Below, piece by piece: positions 10,048-19,540 of a stretch of DNA of 64,000 nucleotides (the stretch's first letter is position 1; every line of letters starts with the position of its first letter). Under the pieces are notes generated by a model that was given only the letters and a program-made list of their open reading frames with translations, made no database searches and was not told the DNA's origin. Where the stretch lies: contig NZ_QRJZ01000004.1 of assembly GCF_003470665.1 (NCBI RefSeq), forward strand, positions 67,160-131,159. Direction: 5' to 3'. This DNA is from Collinsella sp. AM17-1. Its GTDB lineage: Bacteria > Actinomycetota > Coriobacteriia > Coriobacteriales > Coriobacteriaceae. The position numbers and the translations under genes are program-made.

Positions 10048-12348
10048 ATGGTCAAGCTGTACGAGGACGGCATCTACCTGCGCGGCGGCAGCGAGGTTGT
10101 GCCTGCGGCCGAGGCTGCCGAGCGCGGTATTACGCAGACGCCCGAGGACGCCAAGCGTGGCACCATCGCGTATTCAATCCTCCAGGCACACAATACGTCC
10201 GGAGACCCCAAGGCACTCAAGATTCGCTTCGACGCCATGGCGAGCCACGACATCACCTTTGTCGGCATCATCCAGACGGCGCGCGCCTCGGGCATGGAGC
10301 AGTTCCCGCTGCCCTACGTGCTCACCAACTGCCATAACTCGCTGTGCGCCGTGGGCGGCACCATCAACGAGGACGATCACGTCTTTGGCCTCTCGGCTGC
10401 CAAGAAGTACGGCGGCATTTTCGTCCCGCCGCATATCGCCGTCATCCACTCCTTTATGCGTGAGAACTTCGCCGGCTGCGGCAAGATGATCTTGGGCTCC
10501 GACTCGCACACCCGCTACGGCGCTCTGGGCACCATGGCCGTGGGCGAGGGCGGTGGCGAGCTGGCAAAGCAGCTGCTGCGCGACACCTACGATGTCGCCT
10601 ATCCCGGTGTCGTGGCTATCTACCTCACGGGCGCCCCGCGTCCCGGCGTCGGCCCACACGACGTGGCACTCGCCATTATCCGCGCCGTCTTTGCCAAGGG
10701 CTATGTCAAGAACAAGGTCATGGAGTTCGTGGGCCCCGGCATCGCGAGCATGACGACCGATTACCGCAACGGCGTCGACGTCATGACCACCGAGACCACC
10801 TGCCTTTCCTCCATCTGGGCAACCGACGAGGACACGCACGCGTTTTTGACCATGCACGGTCGCGGCGACGACTACCGCGAGCTCAAGCCCGCCGATGTCG
10901 CCTACTACGACGGCTGCGTCGAGGTCGATCTGTCGAGCATCAAGCCCATGATCGCCCTGCCGTTCCATCCTTCCAACGGCTTTGAGATCGACGAGCTCAA
11001 TGAGAACCTCGAGGACATCCTTCACGAGGTGGAGCTCGAGGCCGCCAAGATCGGCGAGGGCAAGACGCACTTTAGCCTGCTCGACAAGATCGTCGACGGC
11101 AAGCTGCATGTGCAGCAGGGCGTTATCGCCGGCTGCTCGGGCGGCAACTACGATTCCGTGGTCCAGGCTGCCCGCGTGCTCAAGGGTGCCAACACCGGCT
11201 GCGGCGAGTTCTCGCTGTCGGTCTATCCCACGAGCCAGCCCGTGGCGCTCGAGCTCACGCGTCGCGGCTATATCTACGACCTTATGGAGGCCGGCGCGAT
11301 CGTGCGCACGGCGTTCTGCGGCCCGTGCTTTGGCGCCGGCGACACGCCCGCCAACAACGGCCTTTCGATCCGCCACACCACGCGCAACTTCCCCAACCGC
11401 GAGGGTTCCAAGCCGGGCAATGGCCAGCTGAGCGCCGTGGCTCTGATGGACGCCCGCTCCATCGCGGCGACGGCAGCCAACGGCGGCGTTCTGACGCCGG
11501 CGACCGACCTGCCCGAGGACACCTGGGACGAGGCATGCGAGTATACCTTCGACGACGCGCCGTACAAAAAGCGCGTGTACTGGGGCTTTGGCAAGGCGGA
11601 GCCTGCCGACGAGCTGGTCGAAGGCCCCAACATCAAGCCGTGGCCCGCGATGGAGCCGCTCGGCGACGACATCCTGCTCAAGGTGTGCTCCAAGATCATG
11701 GACCCGGTCACCACGACCGACGAGCTCATTCCCTCGGGCGAGACGAGCTCCTTCCGCTCCAACCCGCTGGGCCTGGCCGAGTTTACGCTGAGCCGCCGCG
11801 ACCCGGCATACGTGGGTCGCTCCAAGGAGGTCGACGCCGTGGAGAAGCGCCGCGTGGCCGGCGAGGCCACGGGCGACCTGGCGGCGCTCGATGCCGAGCT
11901 TGCCGGCGTGTTTGAGGCGCTGGCCGGCGCGGGTGTCGCGGCCGACGCCAAGGCGACCGAGTACGGCTCCATGCTCTATGCCAAGAAGCCTGGTGACGGC
12001 TCTGCCCGCGAGCAGGCCGCGAGCTGTCAGCGCGTGATCGGCGGCCTGGCCAACATCGTCCACGAGTACGCCACCAAGCGCTATCGCTCCAACGTGATGA
12101 ACTGGGGTATGGTGCCCTTCCAGATGGAGGCCGAGCCCAACTTTGAGGTGGGCGATTACGTTTTCGTGCCGGGTATCCGTGCCGCGCTCGATGGCGATCT
12201 GCAGAACATCGCCGCCTACGTGGTGCGCGCCGACGGTGCTGTTGAGCAGATTGAGCTCTACATTGCCGACATGACGGCAGAGGAGCGTGCCATCGTCAAG
12301 GCCGGCTGCCTGATCAACTACAACAAGTTCAAGGCCGCTGCCGAGTAA
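10048..12348 (+). CDS. Aconitase-superfamily hydratase (YbhJ-like)
   Basis: This 766-residue [4Fe-4S] hydro-lyase has the aconitase fold. NTSGD near the N terminus, [21 protein letters not shown], then GCSGGNYD and [16 protein letters not shown] supply the cluster cysteines and substrate arginines. [17 protein letters not shown] and a C-terminal swivel domain follow. It resembles the uncharacterised E. coli YbhJ group more than canonical AcnA/AcnB, so the true substrate is uncertain; a citrate-to-isocitrate role is only possible. ATG 10048 with an upstream GGGAGA was chosen over GTG 9946. The gene is monocistronic, with a terminator at 12483. Confidence 0.85.
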   Translation: MVKLYEDGIYLRGGSEVVPAAEAAERGITQTPEDAKRGTIAYSILQAHNTSGDPKALKIRFDAMASHDITFVGIIQTARASGMEQFPLPYVLTNCHNSLCAVGGTINEDDHVFGLSAAKKYGGIFVPPHIAVIHSFMRENFAGCGKMILGSDSHTRYGALGTMAVGEGGGELAKQLLRDTYDVAYPGVVAIYLTGAPRPGVGPHDVALAIIRAVFAKGYVKNKVMEFVGPGIASMTTDYRNGVDVMTTETTCLSSIWATDEDTHAFLTMHGRGDDYRELKPADVAYYDGCVEVDLSSIKPMIALPFHPSNGFEIDELNENLEDILHEVELEAAKIGEGKTHFSLLDKIVDGKLHVQQGVIAGCSGGNYDSVVQAARVLKGANTGCGEFSLSVYPTSQPVALELTRRGYIYDLMEAGAIVRTAFCGPCFGAGDTPANNGLSIRHTTRNFPNREGSKPGNGQLSAVALMDARSIAATAANGGVLTPATDLPEDTWDEACEYTFDDAPYKKRVYWGFGKAEPADELVEGPNIKPWPAMEPLGDDILLKVCSKIMDPVTTTDELIPSGETSSFRSNPLGLAEFTLSRRDPAYVGRSKEVDAVEKRRVAGEATGDLAALDAELAGVFEALAGAGVAADAKATEYGSMLYAKKPGDGSAREQAASCQRVIGGLANIVHEYATKRYRSNVMNWGMVPFQMEAEPNFEVGDYVFVPGIRAALDGDLQNIAAYVVRADGAVEQIELYIADMTAEERAIVKAGCLINYNKFKAAAE

Positions 12349-12366
12349 CTCTGCTGTACGCCCCTG

Positions 12367-12424
12367 CCACACCTTTCCCTCGTGCTCACGCGCTTCGCGA
12401 GGGTCGCCCGAGGGAAAGGTGTGG
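12367..12424. repeat. 16-bp inverted repeat after the hydratase gene
   Basis: CCACACCTTTCCCTCG (12367-12382) pairs perfectly with 12409-12424 across a 26-base loop. It has no T-tract, so it is more likely a stabilising hairpin than an intrinsic terminator. Confidence 0.55.
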
Positions 12425-12482
12425 CCGGGGCTACCGCGACGCTCTCGTTGGGTCTTGAGGGACGCCAAAAATAGACTTGCTT

Positions 12483-12516
12483 GAAGCCGCTTCTCTTAAT
12501 GGGGCGGCTTCTTTTT
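12483..12516 (+). terminator. Rho-independent terminator after the hydratase gene
   Basis: The stem GAAGCCGC/GCGGCTTC has a 13-base loop and is followed by TTTTT. A degenerate copy of this stretch together with its flanks recurs near 13331-13402. Confidence 0.8.
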
Positions 12517-12554
12517 GTCGAAAACCACCACAAAGGTGCCTGTCCGGCGGGTTC

Positions 12555-13202
12555 TTATTTCGATGGGGTCCAGGTTATCTCATCGTCAAATAGCCAAGTG
12601 CGTGCTGAGCCGCTGTCGCGCGCTGTCTGTGGATCGGGCTCGCAGGTTTGTTCGTAGGCATCCTCGGTACACTGATCCATAAAACTGACGACTGCCGTCT
12701 GGTCGCCCTCCATGACGTAGATTACGTCGCCATCCGAGATATAGACCCCCGGCCCTTCATTGTCCACATAGCCGGGGTCGTATGAGACGTTGCACAGTCT
12801 GCTCCCGTTTGCTGCATCGAGTTCAAGGGTCGAATGATACCCGCCATTCATTTGGCTATTCTTGACTCGATATATTACGGCGCCGTACCACCGCTTAAAC
12901 GTCTTGCCTTTGAGCAACTTGGCTGCCTTACCGATAAGCTGCTCATCTTTGGTATAGCGCGTGGCCCCAAGTTCGATACGGGGATAGTTGCTGACCCCAA
13001 GCGCTGCGGGCGTACCGTCAAAATCGACGGTGATCGAATCGGGTTTGACGATATCGGTGAGGATTTCGATGGGATAGCTTACGGTCTCAATCACCGCCTG
13101 CGTTGCAGAGGCGGGGAGAAATGCGAGATAGATAATGCCCACGCCGACTGCGGTAATCGCAAACGCTAAGACGAGTAGGCCGATATAGGTGGAGCGTTTC
13201 AC
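12555..13202 (-). CDS. Membrane-anchored hypothetical protein
   Basis: I do not recognise a family. The 215-residue product has one N-terminal transmembrane segment (about residues 6-30, YIGLLVLAFAITAVGVGIIY). An extracytoplasmic domain of about 180 residues follows, with four cysteines that could pair. The start is GTG 13202 behind GAGGTG. It is convergent with the hydratase gene, with the terminator at 12483-12516 between them. It stands at the edge of the repeat field 13391-16206. Confidence 0.65.
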   Translation of the reverse strand: MKRSTYIGLLVLAFAITAVGVGIIYLAFLPASATQAVIETVSYPIEILTDIVKPDSITVDFDGTPAALGVSNYPRIELGATRYTKDEQLIGKAAKLLKGKTFKRWYGAVIYRVKNSQMNGGYHSTLELDAANGSRLCNVSYDPGYVDNEGPGVYISDGDVIYVMEGDQTAVVSFMDQCTEDAYEQTCEPDPQTARDSGSARTWLFDDEITWTPSK

Positions 13203-13390
13203 GGTGGGGCACCTCGCTTACAATATGCAATCATTAAAATAAATGATATCAGCTTGCGACAATATTCAAAAGAAAGCGATCGTTCGAAATGGGGGGGGGC
13301 TAAAAGGCCCTATTGGGCTTCGATTTGGGATCGCCAAACGTAGACTGGGCTTGATGCCGCCTCTTTTAATCGGGGCTGATTCTTCTCTGG

Positions 13391-13707
13391 ACCACCACAA
13401 AGGGGACAGGCGCCTTTGTGGTGGTTTCATTGGTCTCAATCTGTAACAGCTGGGCTGCAAAAAGCGGGTTTGGTGTTACAGGTTGAGATTTTCGGACGGG
13501 GCTCCGCGGTTAATCTCGATCTGTAACATCTGGACCCCAATTTGCCGAGTAGTTGTTACAGATTGAGACAAACGGTTGCCGTCGATCGCTTCATCTAAAT
13601 CTGTAACACCTGGGACCGAAAAGGGCCGCTGGATGTTACAGGTTGAGACAGCGGGGTGTGTTGGAGCGAAAACCACCACAAAGGCCCCTTGCGGTGGTTT
13701 TTGAGGG
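13391..13707. repeat. Palindromic repeat block 1
   Basis: The block opens with a perfect 12-bp inverted repeat, ACCACCACAAAG...CTTTGTGGTGGT (13391-13425). Three hairpin units of about 55 bases follow (13434-13488, 13514-13568, 13594-13648), each bounded by TCT(C/A)(A/G)ATCTGTAACA on the left and TGTTACAG(A/G)TTGAGA on the right. It ends with another ACCACC/GGTGGT hairpin (13670-13707) that has a T-run. The same order of elements recurs at 16029-16206. Apart from this block, 13203-13795 holds nothing I can assign. Confidence 0.8.
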
Positions 13708-13795
13708 GCCAAATGTTTTCCTGTTAGAGTCCAACGCGGACTGTTGGCACCTTTAGTTGTTAGCGGCGGGAAACGGCCGCATGATTAAATAGTTG

Positions 13796-13840
13796 AACTA
13801 TTCTCACTACTTTCACTATTTGCACTATTGATACTATAAT
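13796..13840 (+). promoter_or_regulatory. Five tandem 9-nt repeats overlapping the ATPase promoter
   Basis: Five consecutive 9-mers fit the pattern CACTATTNN (AACTATTCT, CACTACTTT, CACTATTTG, CACTATTGA, TACTATAAT). The last contains a perfect TATAAT -10 box (13835-13840). A TTCACT -35 candidate lies at 13812-13817, with a 17-base spacer. Gain or loss of one unit would change the promoter region by almost one helical turn. Confidence 0.6.
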
Positions 13841-13873
13841 CACGATAACGACGACAGTAGGAAGGTGGGGACA

Positions 13874-14989
13874 TTGAAGCGCACGATAATCAACCCGTTT
13901 AAGCCGACCGCTGGCGCTGAACCTCCGGTCCTTATCGGACGCGAGCGGGTTATTGATGATTTTAGGGACGGCATCGAAGAAGGCGTGGGCGCCCCCGGAA
14001 GGCTCATGCGCATTACCGGCCCGCGCGGGTCGGGCAAGACGGCGCTGTTGACAGAGCTCGGCGATATTGCGAAGTCGTATGGTTGGCGCGTGGTTGACGT
14101 GACTGCGGCGGGCAGTATCGTCGACGCCATCCAACATGAGCTCGCACGCACCTCGGACAATACCGAGCTTCATTTAGAAGCAAGTCTTGGTGTGGTGAAA
14201 GCGGGCGTATCTAAGTCCTTGACCGGGCCTGAGACGTTGCGGGGCGTCTTGACGAGCGTGGCGTCGCGGGAAACGCAACATGGTGCCGGTCTGCTGGTGA
14301 CGGTCGATGAAATACAGGATGCGGATGCTGATGACGTGCGGCTCGTTGCAGCGGCCGTGCAGCACCTTATCCGCGAACGCAAGAATATCGCGTTTGTATT
14401 TGCTGGCTTGACCATGGGCGTAATGGACCTCATCAACGGCCGTGCCCTTACATTTCTACAACGAGCTAAGGCTGAGGAGCTCGCCTCGATTCCGCTGTCG
14501 GATGTTTCGGATTCGATGGCTTCAACCGTGGAAGGTGCCGGTTTGCACTTGGATGGCAAGGCGCTTGAAATGACGGCTTGTGCTACGAGGGGATATGCGT
14601 ATCTCGTGCAACTCGTGGGCTATCGCGTATTCGCGAATGCGCGCAGGCATGCCGACCGCGATGCGTCGATTTCACTTGAGGATGCCCAGAAGGGCATTGA
14701 AGATGCGTATGGGGAGTTTGAGGGCTCCGTGCTCGACGTTGCCCTTGCCGATTTGCCGCTTCGCGCGATTGAGTACCTCATTGCCATGGCCAAGCATGAG
14801 GGGAATGTGCCGACCAAAGAGATCGCAGCGGGGCTCTCCTTGCCCCCTGCGAGCCTGACAGCGACACGACGGCAACTTATCAAGGCACAGGTTATCGATG
14901 CGCCCTCACGTGGCATGGTGAGGTTCTCGATTCCATTGCTGCGCGAATATCTGCTTAAGAGCTCGAATGAAATCCTATCAAGATATTGA
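13874..14989 (+). CDS. AAA-family ATPase with C-terminal winged helix
   Basis: About 371 residues. GRERVIDDFRDGIEEG leads into a Walker A motif, GPRGSGKTALL (about residues 48-58), and a Walker B/sensor strand, LLVTVDEIQDADADD (about 137-151). A C-terminal helix-turn-helix (PTKEIAAGLSLPPASLTATRRQL) suggests DNA binding. The layout resembles ORC/Cdc6-like or archaeal-type ATPases found singly in bacterial genomes; function unknown. The frame is open from GTG 13865, but TTG 13874 sits better behind GGAAGGTGGGG. GC is somewhat lower than the housekeeping genes, and repeat blocks flank it. Confidence 0.75.
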   Translation: MKRTIINPFKPTAGAEPPVLIGRERVIDDFRDGIEEGVGAPGRLMRITGPRGSGKTALLTELGDIAKSYGWRVVDVTAAGSIVDAIQHELARTSDNTELHLEASLGVVKAGVSKSLTGPETLRGVLTSVASRETQHGAGLLVTVDEIQDADADDVRLVAAAVQHLIRERKNIAFVFAGLTMGVMDLINGRALTFLQRAKAEELASIPLSDVSDSMASTVEGAGLHLDGKALEMTACATRGYAYLVQLVGYRVFANARRHADRDASISLEDAQKGIEDAYGEFEGSVLDVALADLPLRAIEYLIAMAKHEGNVPTKEIAAGLSLPPASLTATRRQLIKAQVIDAPSRGMVRFSIPLLREYLLKSSNEILSRY

Positions 14990-15077
14990 TATTTGTCGGA
15001 TAGCTTGAAGGGGCCAAAAGCCAACGTCAGAGACTAAAAACGGCCTTCAACGCCGGCGATTGGTCCCTGCCAACCCA

Positions 15078-15116
15078 AAGAAGCCGCCGCAGGGATGGTT
15101 CCTGCGGCGGCTTCTT
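15078..15116. terminator. Strong hairpin after the ATPase gene
   Basis: A perfect 16-bp stem, AAGAAGCCGCCGCAGG/CCTGCGGCGGCTTCTT, with a 7-base loop. The tail is short on T but A/T-rich at the stem base. It probably ends the ATPase transcript and perhaps also the convergent one. Confidence 0.7.
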
Positions 15117-15145
15117 GCATCGTAGGGCGGAAATGATCGCCGAAA

Positions 15146-15180
15146 ACCACCACAAAGGGGACGGGCACCTTTGTGGTGGT
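15146..15180. repeat. ACCACCACAAAG inverted repeat, isolated copy
   Basis: Perfect 12-bp arms at 15146-15157 and 15169-15180 with an 11-base spacer (GGGACGGGCAC), nearly identical to 13391-13425. GGAGCGAGCTCGATGT follows at once and recurs just before block 2 at 16029. Confidence 0.75.
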
Positions 15181-15234
15181 GGGGAGCGAGCTCGATGTCG
15201 CCGTTCGGGCTGAGCAACATTTCAATGAAAACCT

Positions 15235-15903
15235 CTACAGGATTTCGTCCGGGCTGGCGGATTTGGTCGTTTTGGGGATGCCGAGTTTGGACGATGCGAA
15301 ATCGTCAACATTGTCCTTGATTCCATCTTTAGTGAAGACGGTGACCGTATAGGTGCTGTGCCCAAATTCGCTTTTGTCGCGTATCGCCCAGGCCTGCCAG
15401 TAGGCAGCTCTGCCTCGCTCTCTGATTTTTCCTATGCGGCGGAGTTCTGTTCGCTTTAATTTCTGGTCGCTGTCGACGGTTCGGCCGACCTCATCGGTGA
15501 GCCCGCACTGTTCAAGCAGTTTGTCGAGGACTTGGTTCATGTGACGCTCATCGGTGTTTGGAGCATAGTCGTAAGCGAGGGTGATGGAGGCAAGGGGTTG
15601 GTCATCGATCAGATAGTTCATCGCTTGAGGTTCAAGGTTGAAGTAGGGAGAACGTCCGTCGACCTGACCGAGCAGCGGCAGCTTTGACCGCCAAAGCCCG
15701 GTGGGAATTGCATCTTCGTAGAGCACACCGCGGCAGATAAAGGAGAGCGAGGTGGCACGCGAGCCGGCGTCGACCATCCCGCACAAATCGAAGGGCGAGG
15801 CGATACCCAGGGAAAAGGGTGTGACGACGATAAGAAAGAGCATCACGATGGGTATGGCGAGAATGGCAATGACGTTGCGAGCAGTAGAATAAGACGACTT
15901 CAT
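15235..15903 (-). CDS. Membrane-anchored hypothetical protein
   Basis: The family is not recognised. The 222-residue product has an N-terminal transmembrane segment (about residues 11-33, IAILAIPIVMLFLIVVTPFSLG), then an extracytoplasmic region with three cysteines and a Lys/Arg-rich middle. ATG 15903 is preceded by AAGGAG at good spacing, which supports a real gene. It lies within the repeat field between the two blocks and converges on the ATPase gene. Confidence 0.65.
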   Translation of the reverse strand: MKSSYSTARNVIAILAIPIVMLFLIVVTPFSLGIASPFDLCGMVDAGSRATSLSFICRGVLYEDAIPTGLWRSKLPLLGQVDGRSPYFNLEPQAMNYLIDDQPLASITLAYDYAPNTDERHMNQVLDKLLEQCGLTDEVGRTVDSDQKLKRTELRRIGKIRERGRAAYWQAWAIRDKSEFGHSTYTVTVFTKDGIKDNVDDFASSKLGIPKTTKSASPDEIL

Positions 15904-16028
15904 ATCTGCTCCTTGAGACGAAGAGCTATCAAGAACGAGAGAAATGAATATGCTTTAATCACAGTTCATTTTAACCTCAATACGAGCAGGAATAACGGAT
16001 ATTAGGAGCGAGCTCGATGTTGATGTGG

Positions 16029-16206
16029 ACCAACACAAAGGTGCCTGTCCCCTTTGTGGTGGTTCCGTTTGTCTCGATCTGTAACAGCTGGGCTGTTAAA
16101 AGCGGGCCTGGTGTTACAGATTGAGATTTTTGGGCGGGGCTCCGCGCTCCATCTCAATCTGTAACACCTGGGACCGAAAAGGGCTGCCAGATGTTACAGA
16201 TTGAGA
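16029..16206. repeat. Palindromic repeat block 2
   Basis: An ACCA(A)CACAAAG...CTTTGTGGTGGT hairpin (16029-16063), with its spacer in the opposite orientation to 13391-13425, is followed by two TGTAACA/TGTTACA hairpin units (16072-16126 and 16152-16206). These match units 1 and 3 of block 1 in order, including the linker GGGCGGGGCTCCGCG. A copy of unit 2 is missing. Confidence 0.8.
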
Positions 16207-16268
16207 CAGTTGGGTTCCACGGTCGCGCCGGACCGACACTCTCAAGTCCTATCTTTCAATCACTCAGA

Positions 16269-16295
16269 AAATCTTATATATAGAGACTTAGATTT
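16269..16295 (+). promoter_or_regulatory. Putative HspR-binding (HAIR-like) box upstream of clpB
   Basis: AAATCTTATAT, five bases, GACTTAGATTT. Both 11-mers and the spacing are identical to the dnaK box at 5236-5262, while the five central bases and the flanks differ. It lies about 90 bases before the clpB start. Confidence 0.7.
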
Positions 16296-16384
16296 GTGTA
16301 TAAGATCGCGCAAAGCTGGCAACAATACTTCTCGAACAACGTGAAGCCGCCCCGTAGGGCGGCCACCCCAAGAGAGGTGATTCC

Positions 16385-19012
16385 ATGAGAATCGATAAGC
16401 TAGCAATGACGTCGCGCGAGGCGCTGCAGACCGCCATGAGCACGGCTGCCGATGCGCAGGCCGGCGCGGTGGAGCCGATTCACCTGCTGTCCGCCCTGCT
16501 CGGCGCCGGCGAGCGCAATATCTCCGTGATCATCGAGCGCATCGGTGCCGACCCGGCCCAGCTTGCACGCTCCACACAGGATGCCATCGACCATGCGCCC
16601 AAGGTGTCGGGCGAGGGCCAGCAGATGGGTCTTTCCAACGAGCTCGTCCGCGTCATCGAAAAGGCCGAGAAGAAGGCCACCAAGATGGGCGACAGCTTTG
16701 TGGTGACCGAGCATCTGCTGATGGCGCTTGCCGAGGACAAGGGCGAGGCCGGCCGCGTTCTGCGTGACGCCGGCGTGACCAAGGAGCGCATCGAGCAGGT
16801 TTACGAGGAGCTGCGTGGCGATGACCGCGTGACGTCTGCCGAGGACAAGACCCAGTTTGAGGCGCTGGAGCAGTACGGCCGCAATATCTGCGACCTTGCC
16901 CGCGCCGGCAAACTCGACCCGGTCATCGGCCGTACCGACGAGATCCGTCGTACCATCCAGGTCCTGTCCCGCCGCACCAAGAACAACCCCGTGCTCATCG
17001 GCGAGCCGGGCGTCGGTAAAACCGCCATCGTCGAGGGCATCGCCCAGCGTATCGTGGCCGGCGACGTGCCGAGCACCCTGCGCGACCGCGACCTCATCGA
17101 GCTCGACATGAGCGCGCTGGTCGCTGGCGCCAAGTATCGCGGCGAGTTCGAGGACCGCTTGAAGGCCGTGCTCAAGGAAGTGCAAAAATCCGAGGGTAAG
17201 GTCATCCTGTTCATCGATGAGCTCCACACCATCGTGGGCGCGGGTGCCACCGAGGGCTCCATGGACGCCGGCAACATCCTCAAGCCTGCGCTCGCCCGTG
17301 GCGACCTGCATGCGATCGGCGCGACCACGCTCGACGAGTACCGTAAGTACATCGAGAAGGATGCGGCGCTCGCCCGTCGTTTCCAGACCGTTATGGTGAG
17401 CGAGCCTACCGTCGAGGACACCATCTCGATCTTGCGTGGCCTCAAGGAGAAGTACGAGATCTTCCACGGCGTGCATATCACCGATAGCGCGCTCGTGGCC
17501 GCCGCCGACCTCTCCGATCGCTACATCGCCGACCGCTTCCTGCCCGACAAGGCCATCGACCTGGTCGACGAGGCCGCAAGCCGCCTGCGCATGGAGCTCG
17601 ACAGCATGCCGGTCGAGATCGACGCTACCACGCGTCAGCTCACCCAGCTGCAGATCGAGGAGCAGGCACTCATGAAGGAGACCGACGACGCCTCCAAGGA
17701 GCGTCTGGAGGCGCTGCGCCAAGAGATCGCCGAGGTCCAGGAAAAGCTCAACGTGCAAAAGGCCGGCTGGCTCAACCAAAAGAACGCCATCGACCATGTG
17801 CGGGAGCTGAAAAGCCAGCTCGATGAGGCCAAGAGTGAGGAGGAGCGCGCGGCGCGCAACGGCGACCTGGGTCGTGCGTCCGAGCTGCGCTTCTCCGTGA
17901 TTCCGGGCCTGCAGCAGCAGATTCAGGAGTCCGAGGCTGCGCTCGAGGCACAAAAGGAGCAGGACGGCGAGGGCCTCAACGAGCAGGTGACCTCCGACGA
18001 GATTGCCGAGGTCGTAAGTGCCTGGACCGGCGTGCCCGTGTCCAAGATGATGCAGGGCGAGCTCGACAAGCTCAAGGGCCTGGAGGGCGAGCTGCATAAG
18101 CGCGTCATCGGTCAGGACGAGGCCGTGTCCGCTGTGGCCGCGGCCGTGCGCCGCAGCCGTGCGGGCCTCTCCGATCCAGACAAGCCCATCGGCAGCTTCT
18201 TCTTCCTGGGCCCTACCGGCGTAGGCAAGACCGAGCTCGCCAAGGCGCTGGCCGAGTGCCTGTTCGATGACGAGCGCGCGCTCGTGCGTATCGACATGTC
18301 CGAGTATATGGAGAAGTTCAGCGTCCAGCGTCTGATCGGTGCGCCTCCGGGATACGTGGGCTACGACGAGGGCGGCCAGCTCACCGAGGCCGTGCGCCGT
18401 CGTCCGTACTCCGTAATCTTGCTCGACGAGATGGAGAAGGCTCATCCGGATGTCTTCAACGTGCTGTTGCAGGTGCTTGATGACGGCCGTCTGACCGATG
18501 GCCAGGGTCGCCAGGTGTCCTTCAAGAACACGATTATCATCATGACGTCCAACGTGGGCTCCAAGGCCATCGCCGAGCTTTCCGGCAAGGACGAGGAGGA
18601 GATGCGCCATCAGGTCGACGCCGCCATGTCTCAGACCTTCCGCCCCGAGTTCCTCAACCGTATCGACGATATCGTGGTGTTCCATCCGCTCGGCATGGCG
18701 CAAATCGAAAAGATCGTCGACATCCAGCTTGCCGACGTTCGCGCACGCCTGGCCAAGGAGCGCATGACGCTTGCCATCACCCCGGCGGCCAAGCAGATGC
18801 TCGCCGTGGGTGGCCTGGACCCCGTGTTCGGTGCCCGTCCGCTCAAGCGCCTGGTCCAGCGCGAGGTCGTGGACGCCATCGCCGCCGCCATCATCGACGG
18901 CACGGTGCGCGAGGGCGATCAGGTGACGGTCGATGCCGACAAGGACGGCGGCTTTACCGTCGTGTGCGACAACACGCCGGCGGCCACCTACGAGGTCCCC
19001 GACGCCGAGTAG
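16385..19012 (+). CDS. clpB: Disaggregase ClpB (Hsp100)
   Basis: A hexameric AAA+ chaperone that pulls proteins out of aggregates with DnaK. The 875 residues comprise an N domain (1-150), a first ATPase with GEPGVGKT (about 207), and a middle-domain coiled coil (about 410-530, rich in Glu/Lys/Gln). A second ATPase has GPTGVGKT (about 607) and [11 protein letters not shown], and the C-terminal domain follows. The length and the full-size middle domain separate it from ClpA and ClpC. ATG 16385 follows AGAGAGGTGA. HspR control is suggested by the upstream box. Confidence 0.97.
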   Translation: MRIDKLAMTSREALQTAMSTAADAQAGAVEPIHLLSALLGAGERNISVIIERIGADPAQLARSTQDAIDHAPKVSGEGQQMGLSNELVRVIEKAEKKATKMGDSFVVTEHLLMALAEDKGEAGRVLRDAGVTKERIEQVYEELRGDDRVTSAEDKTQFEALEQYGRNICDLARAGKLDPVIGRTDEIRRTIQVLSRRTKNNPVLIGEPGVGKTAIVEGIAQRIVAGDVPSTLRDRDLIELDMSALVAGAKYRGEFEDRLKAVLKEVQKSEGKVILFIDELHTIVGAGATEGSMDAGNILKPALARGDLHAIGATTLDEYRKYIEKDAALARRFQTVMVSEPTVEDTISILRGLKEKYEIFHGVHITDSALVAAADLSDRYIADRFLPDKAIDLVDEAASRLRMELDSMPVEIDATTRQLTQLQIEEQALMKETDDASKERLEALRQEIAEVQEKLNVQKAGWLNQKNAIDHVRELKSQLDEAKSEEERAARNGDLGRASELRFSVIPGLQQQIQESEAALEAQKEQDGEGLNEQVTSDEIAEVVSAWTGVPVSKMMQGELDKLKGLEGELHKRVIGQDEAVSAVAAAVRRSRAGLSDPDKPIGSFFFLGPTGVGKTELAKALAECLFDDERALVRIDMSEYMEKFSVQRLIGAPPGYVGYDEGGQLTEAVRRRPYSVILLDEMEKAHPDVFNVLLQVLDDGRLTDGQGRQVSFKNTIIIMTSNVGSKAIAELSGKDEEEMRHQVDAAMSQTFRPEFLNRIDDIVVFHPLGMAQIEKIVDIQLADVRARLAKERMTLAITPAAKQMLAVGGLDPVFGARPLKRLVQREVVDAIAAAIIDGTVREGDQVTVDADKDGGFTVVCDNTPAATYEVPDAE

Positions 19013-19058
19013 ATTTATGGGACATGCCTTAAAATCTGCCAGCCGTCTCTAAACGCCA

Positions 19059-19094
19059 AGGGCGGCGGATCCAATGGGGTCCGCCGCCCTTTTT
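19059..19094 (+). terminator. Rho-independent terminator after clpB
   Basis: The stem AGGGCGGCGGA/TCCGCCGCCCT (19059-19069 with 19080-19090) is followed directly by TTTT. Confidence 0.9.
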
Positions 19095-19146
19095 CGTGCG
19101 ACAATCGATGATGTTGAACACGATTGCACGGCAAGGAGATATGCAG

Positions 19147-19332
19147 ATGATAGACAAGAACAAGACGAACACGTCGACGACCGATGCCGCACCCAAGCCT
19201 GCGCCTAAGCCGGCACCCAAGCCGCGCGACCCCTACATCCGTGCCGAGAACGAGGATGACGACGGCTACGATCCTTATAGCGATCGTCGCCCCGAGCGCG
19301 AGCCCCTCTTCGAAGCTGACCCCTGGCGTTAA
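19147..19332 (+). CDS. Small Pro/Lys-rich hypothetical protein
   Basis: A 61-residue hydrophilic protein: a Thr/Asn-rich start, an APKPAPKPAPKP repeat (about residues 17-28), then an acidic segment with YDPYSDRRPER. AAGGAG sits eight bases before ATG 19147, which supports translation; ATG 19141 is also in frame. It is probably disordered and its function is unknown. A weak AAGTAGCT/AGCTACTT hairpin (19331-19366) overlaps its stop. Confidence 0.55.
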   Translation: MIDKNKTNTSTTDAAPKPAPKPAPKPRDPYIRAENEDDDGYDPYSDRRPEREPLFEADPWR

Positions 19333-19472
19333 GTAGCTCATTTGGGACGGAGCTTTTTAGCTACTTTGTTTTCGGCTAGAGGCGTTCATGCCTGCCCCCC
19401 CTCGGCCGCTCGATATCCTCCGGGAGGGGCCACTAATAGAAAACTTGCTTATCCATTAATCAAGATACGCAT

Positions 19473-19532
19473 AATCTTGCTCTCCTGCTAATCAAGAATC
19501 GTTATAATCTTGATTAGCAGGAGAGCAAGATT
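19473..19532. promoter_or_regulatory. 25-bp perfect inverted repeat ending at the ATPase ribosome site
   Basis: The arms 19473-19497 and 19508-19532 are exact reverse complements around a 10-base AT-rich centre. A partial copy of the left motif (TAATCAAGATACGCATAATC) precedes it at about 19458. The right arm ends at the GGAGAA ribosome site of the following gene, so the repeat could be an operator or an RNA hairpin limiting translation. Confidence 0.75.
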
Positions 19533-19540
19533 GGAGAATT

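Noticed and set aside
10174..12468. Long open frames on the strand opposite the hydratase, ClpB, nifJ and oxidoreductase genes
   Set aside because: High GC leaves few stops in antisense frames. These translations are low-complexity and lack ribosome sites, while the opposite frames show clear protein families.
13391..16206. CRISPR array
   Set aside because: The repeat units are palindromic, irregularly spaced, and separated by conserved rather than unique spacers; no cas genes are present.
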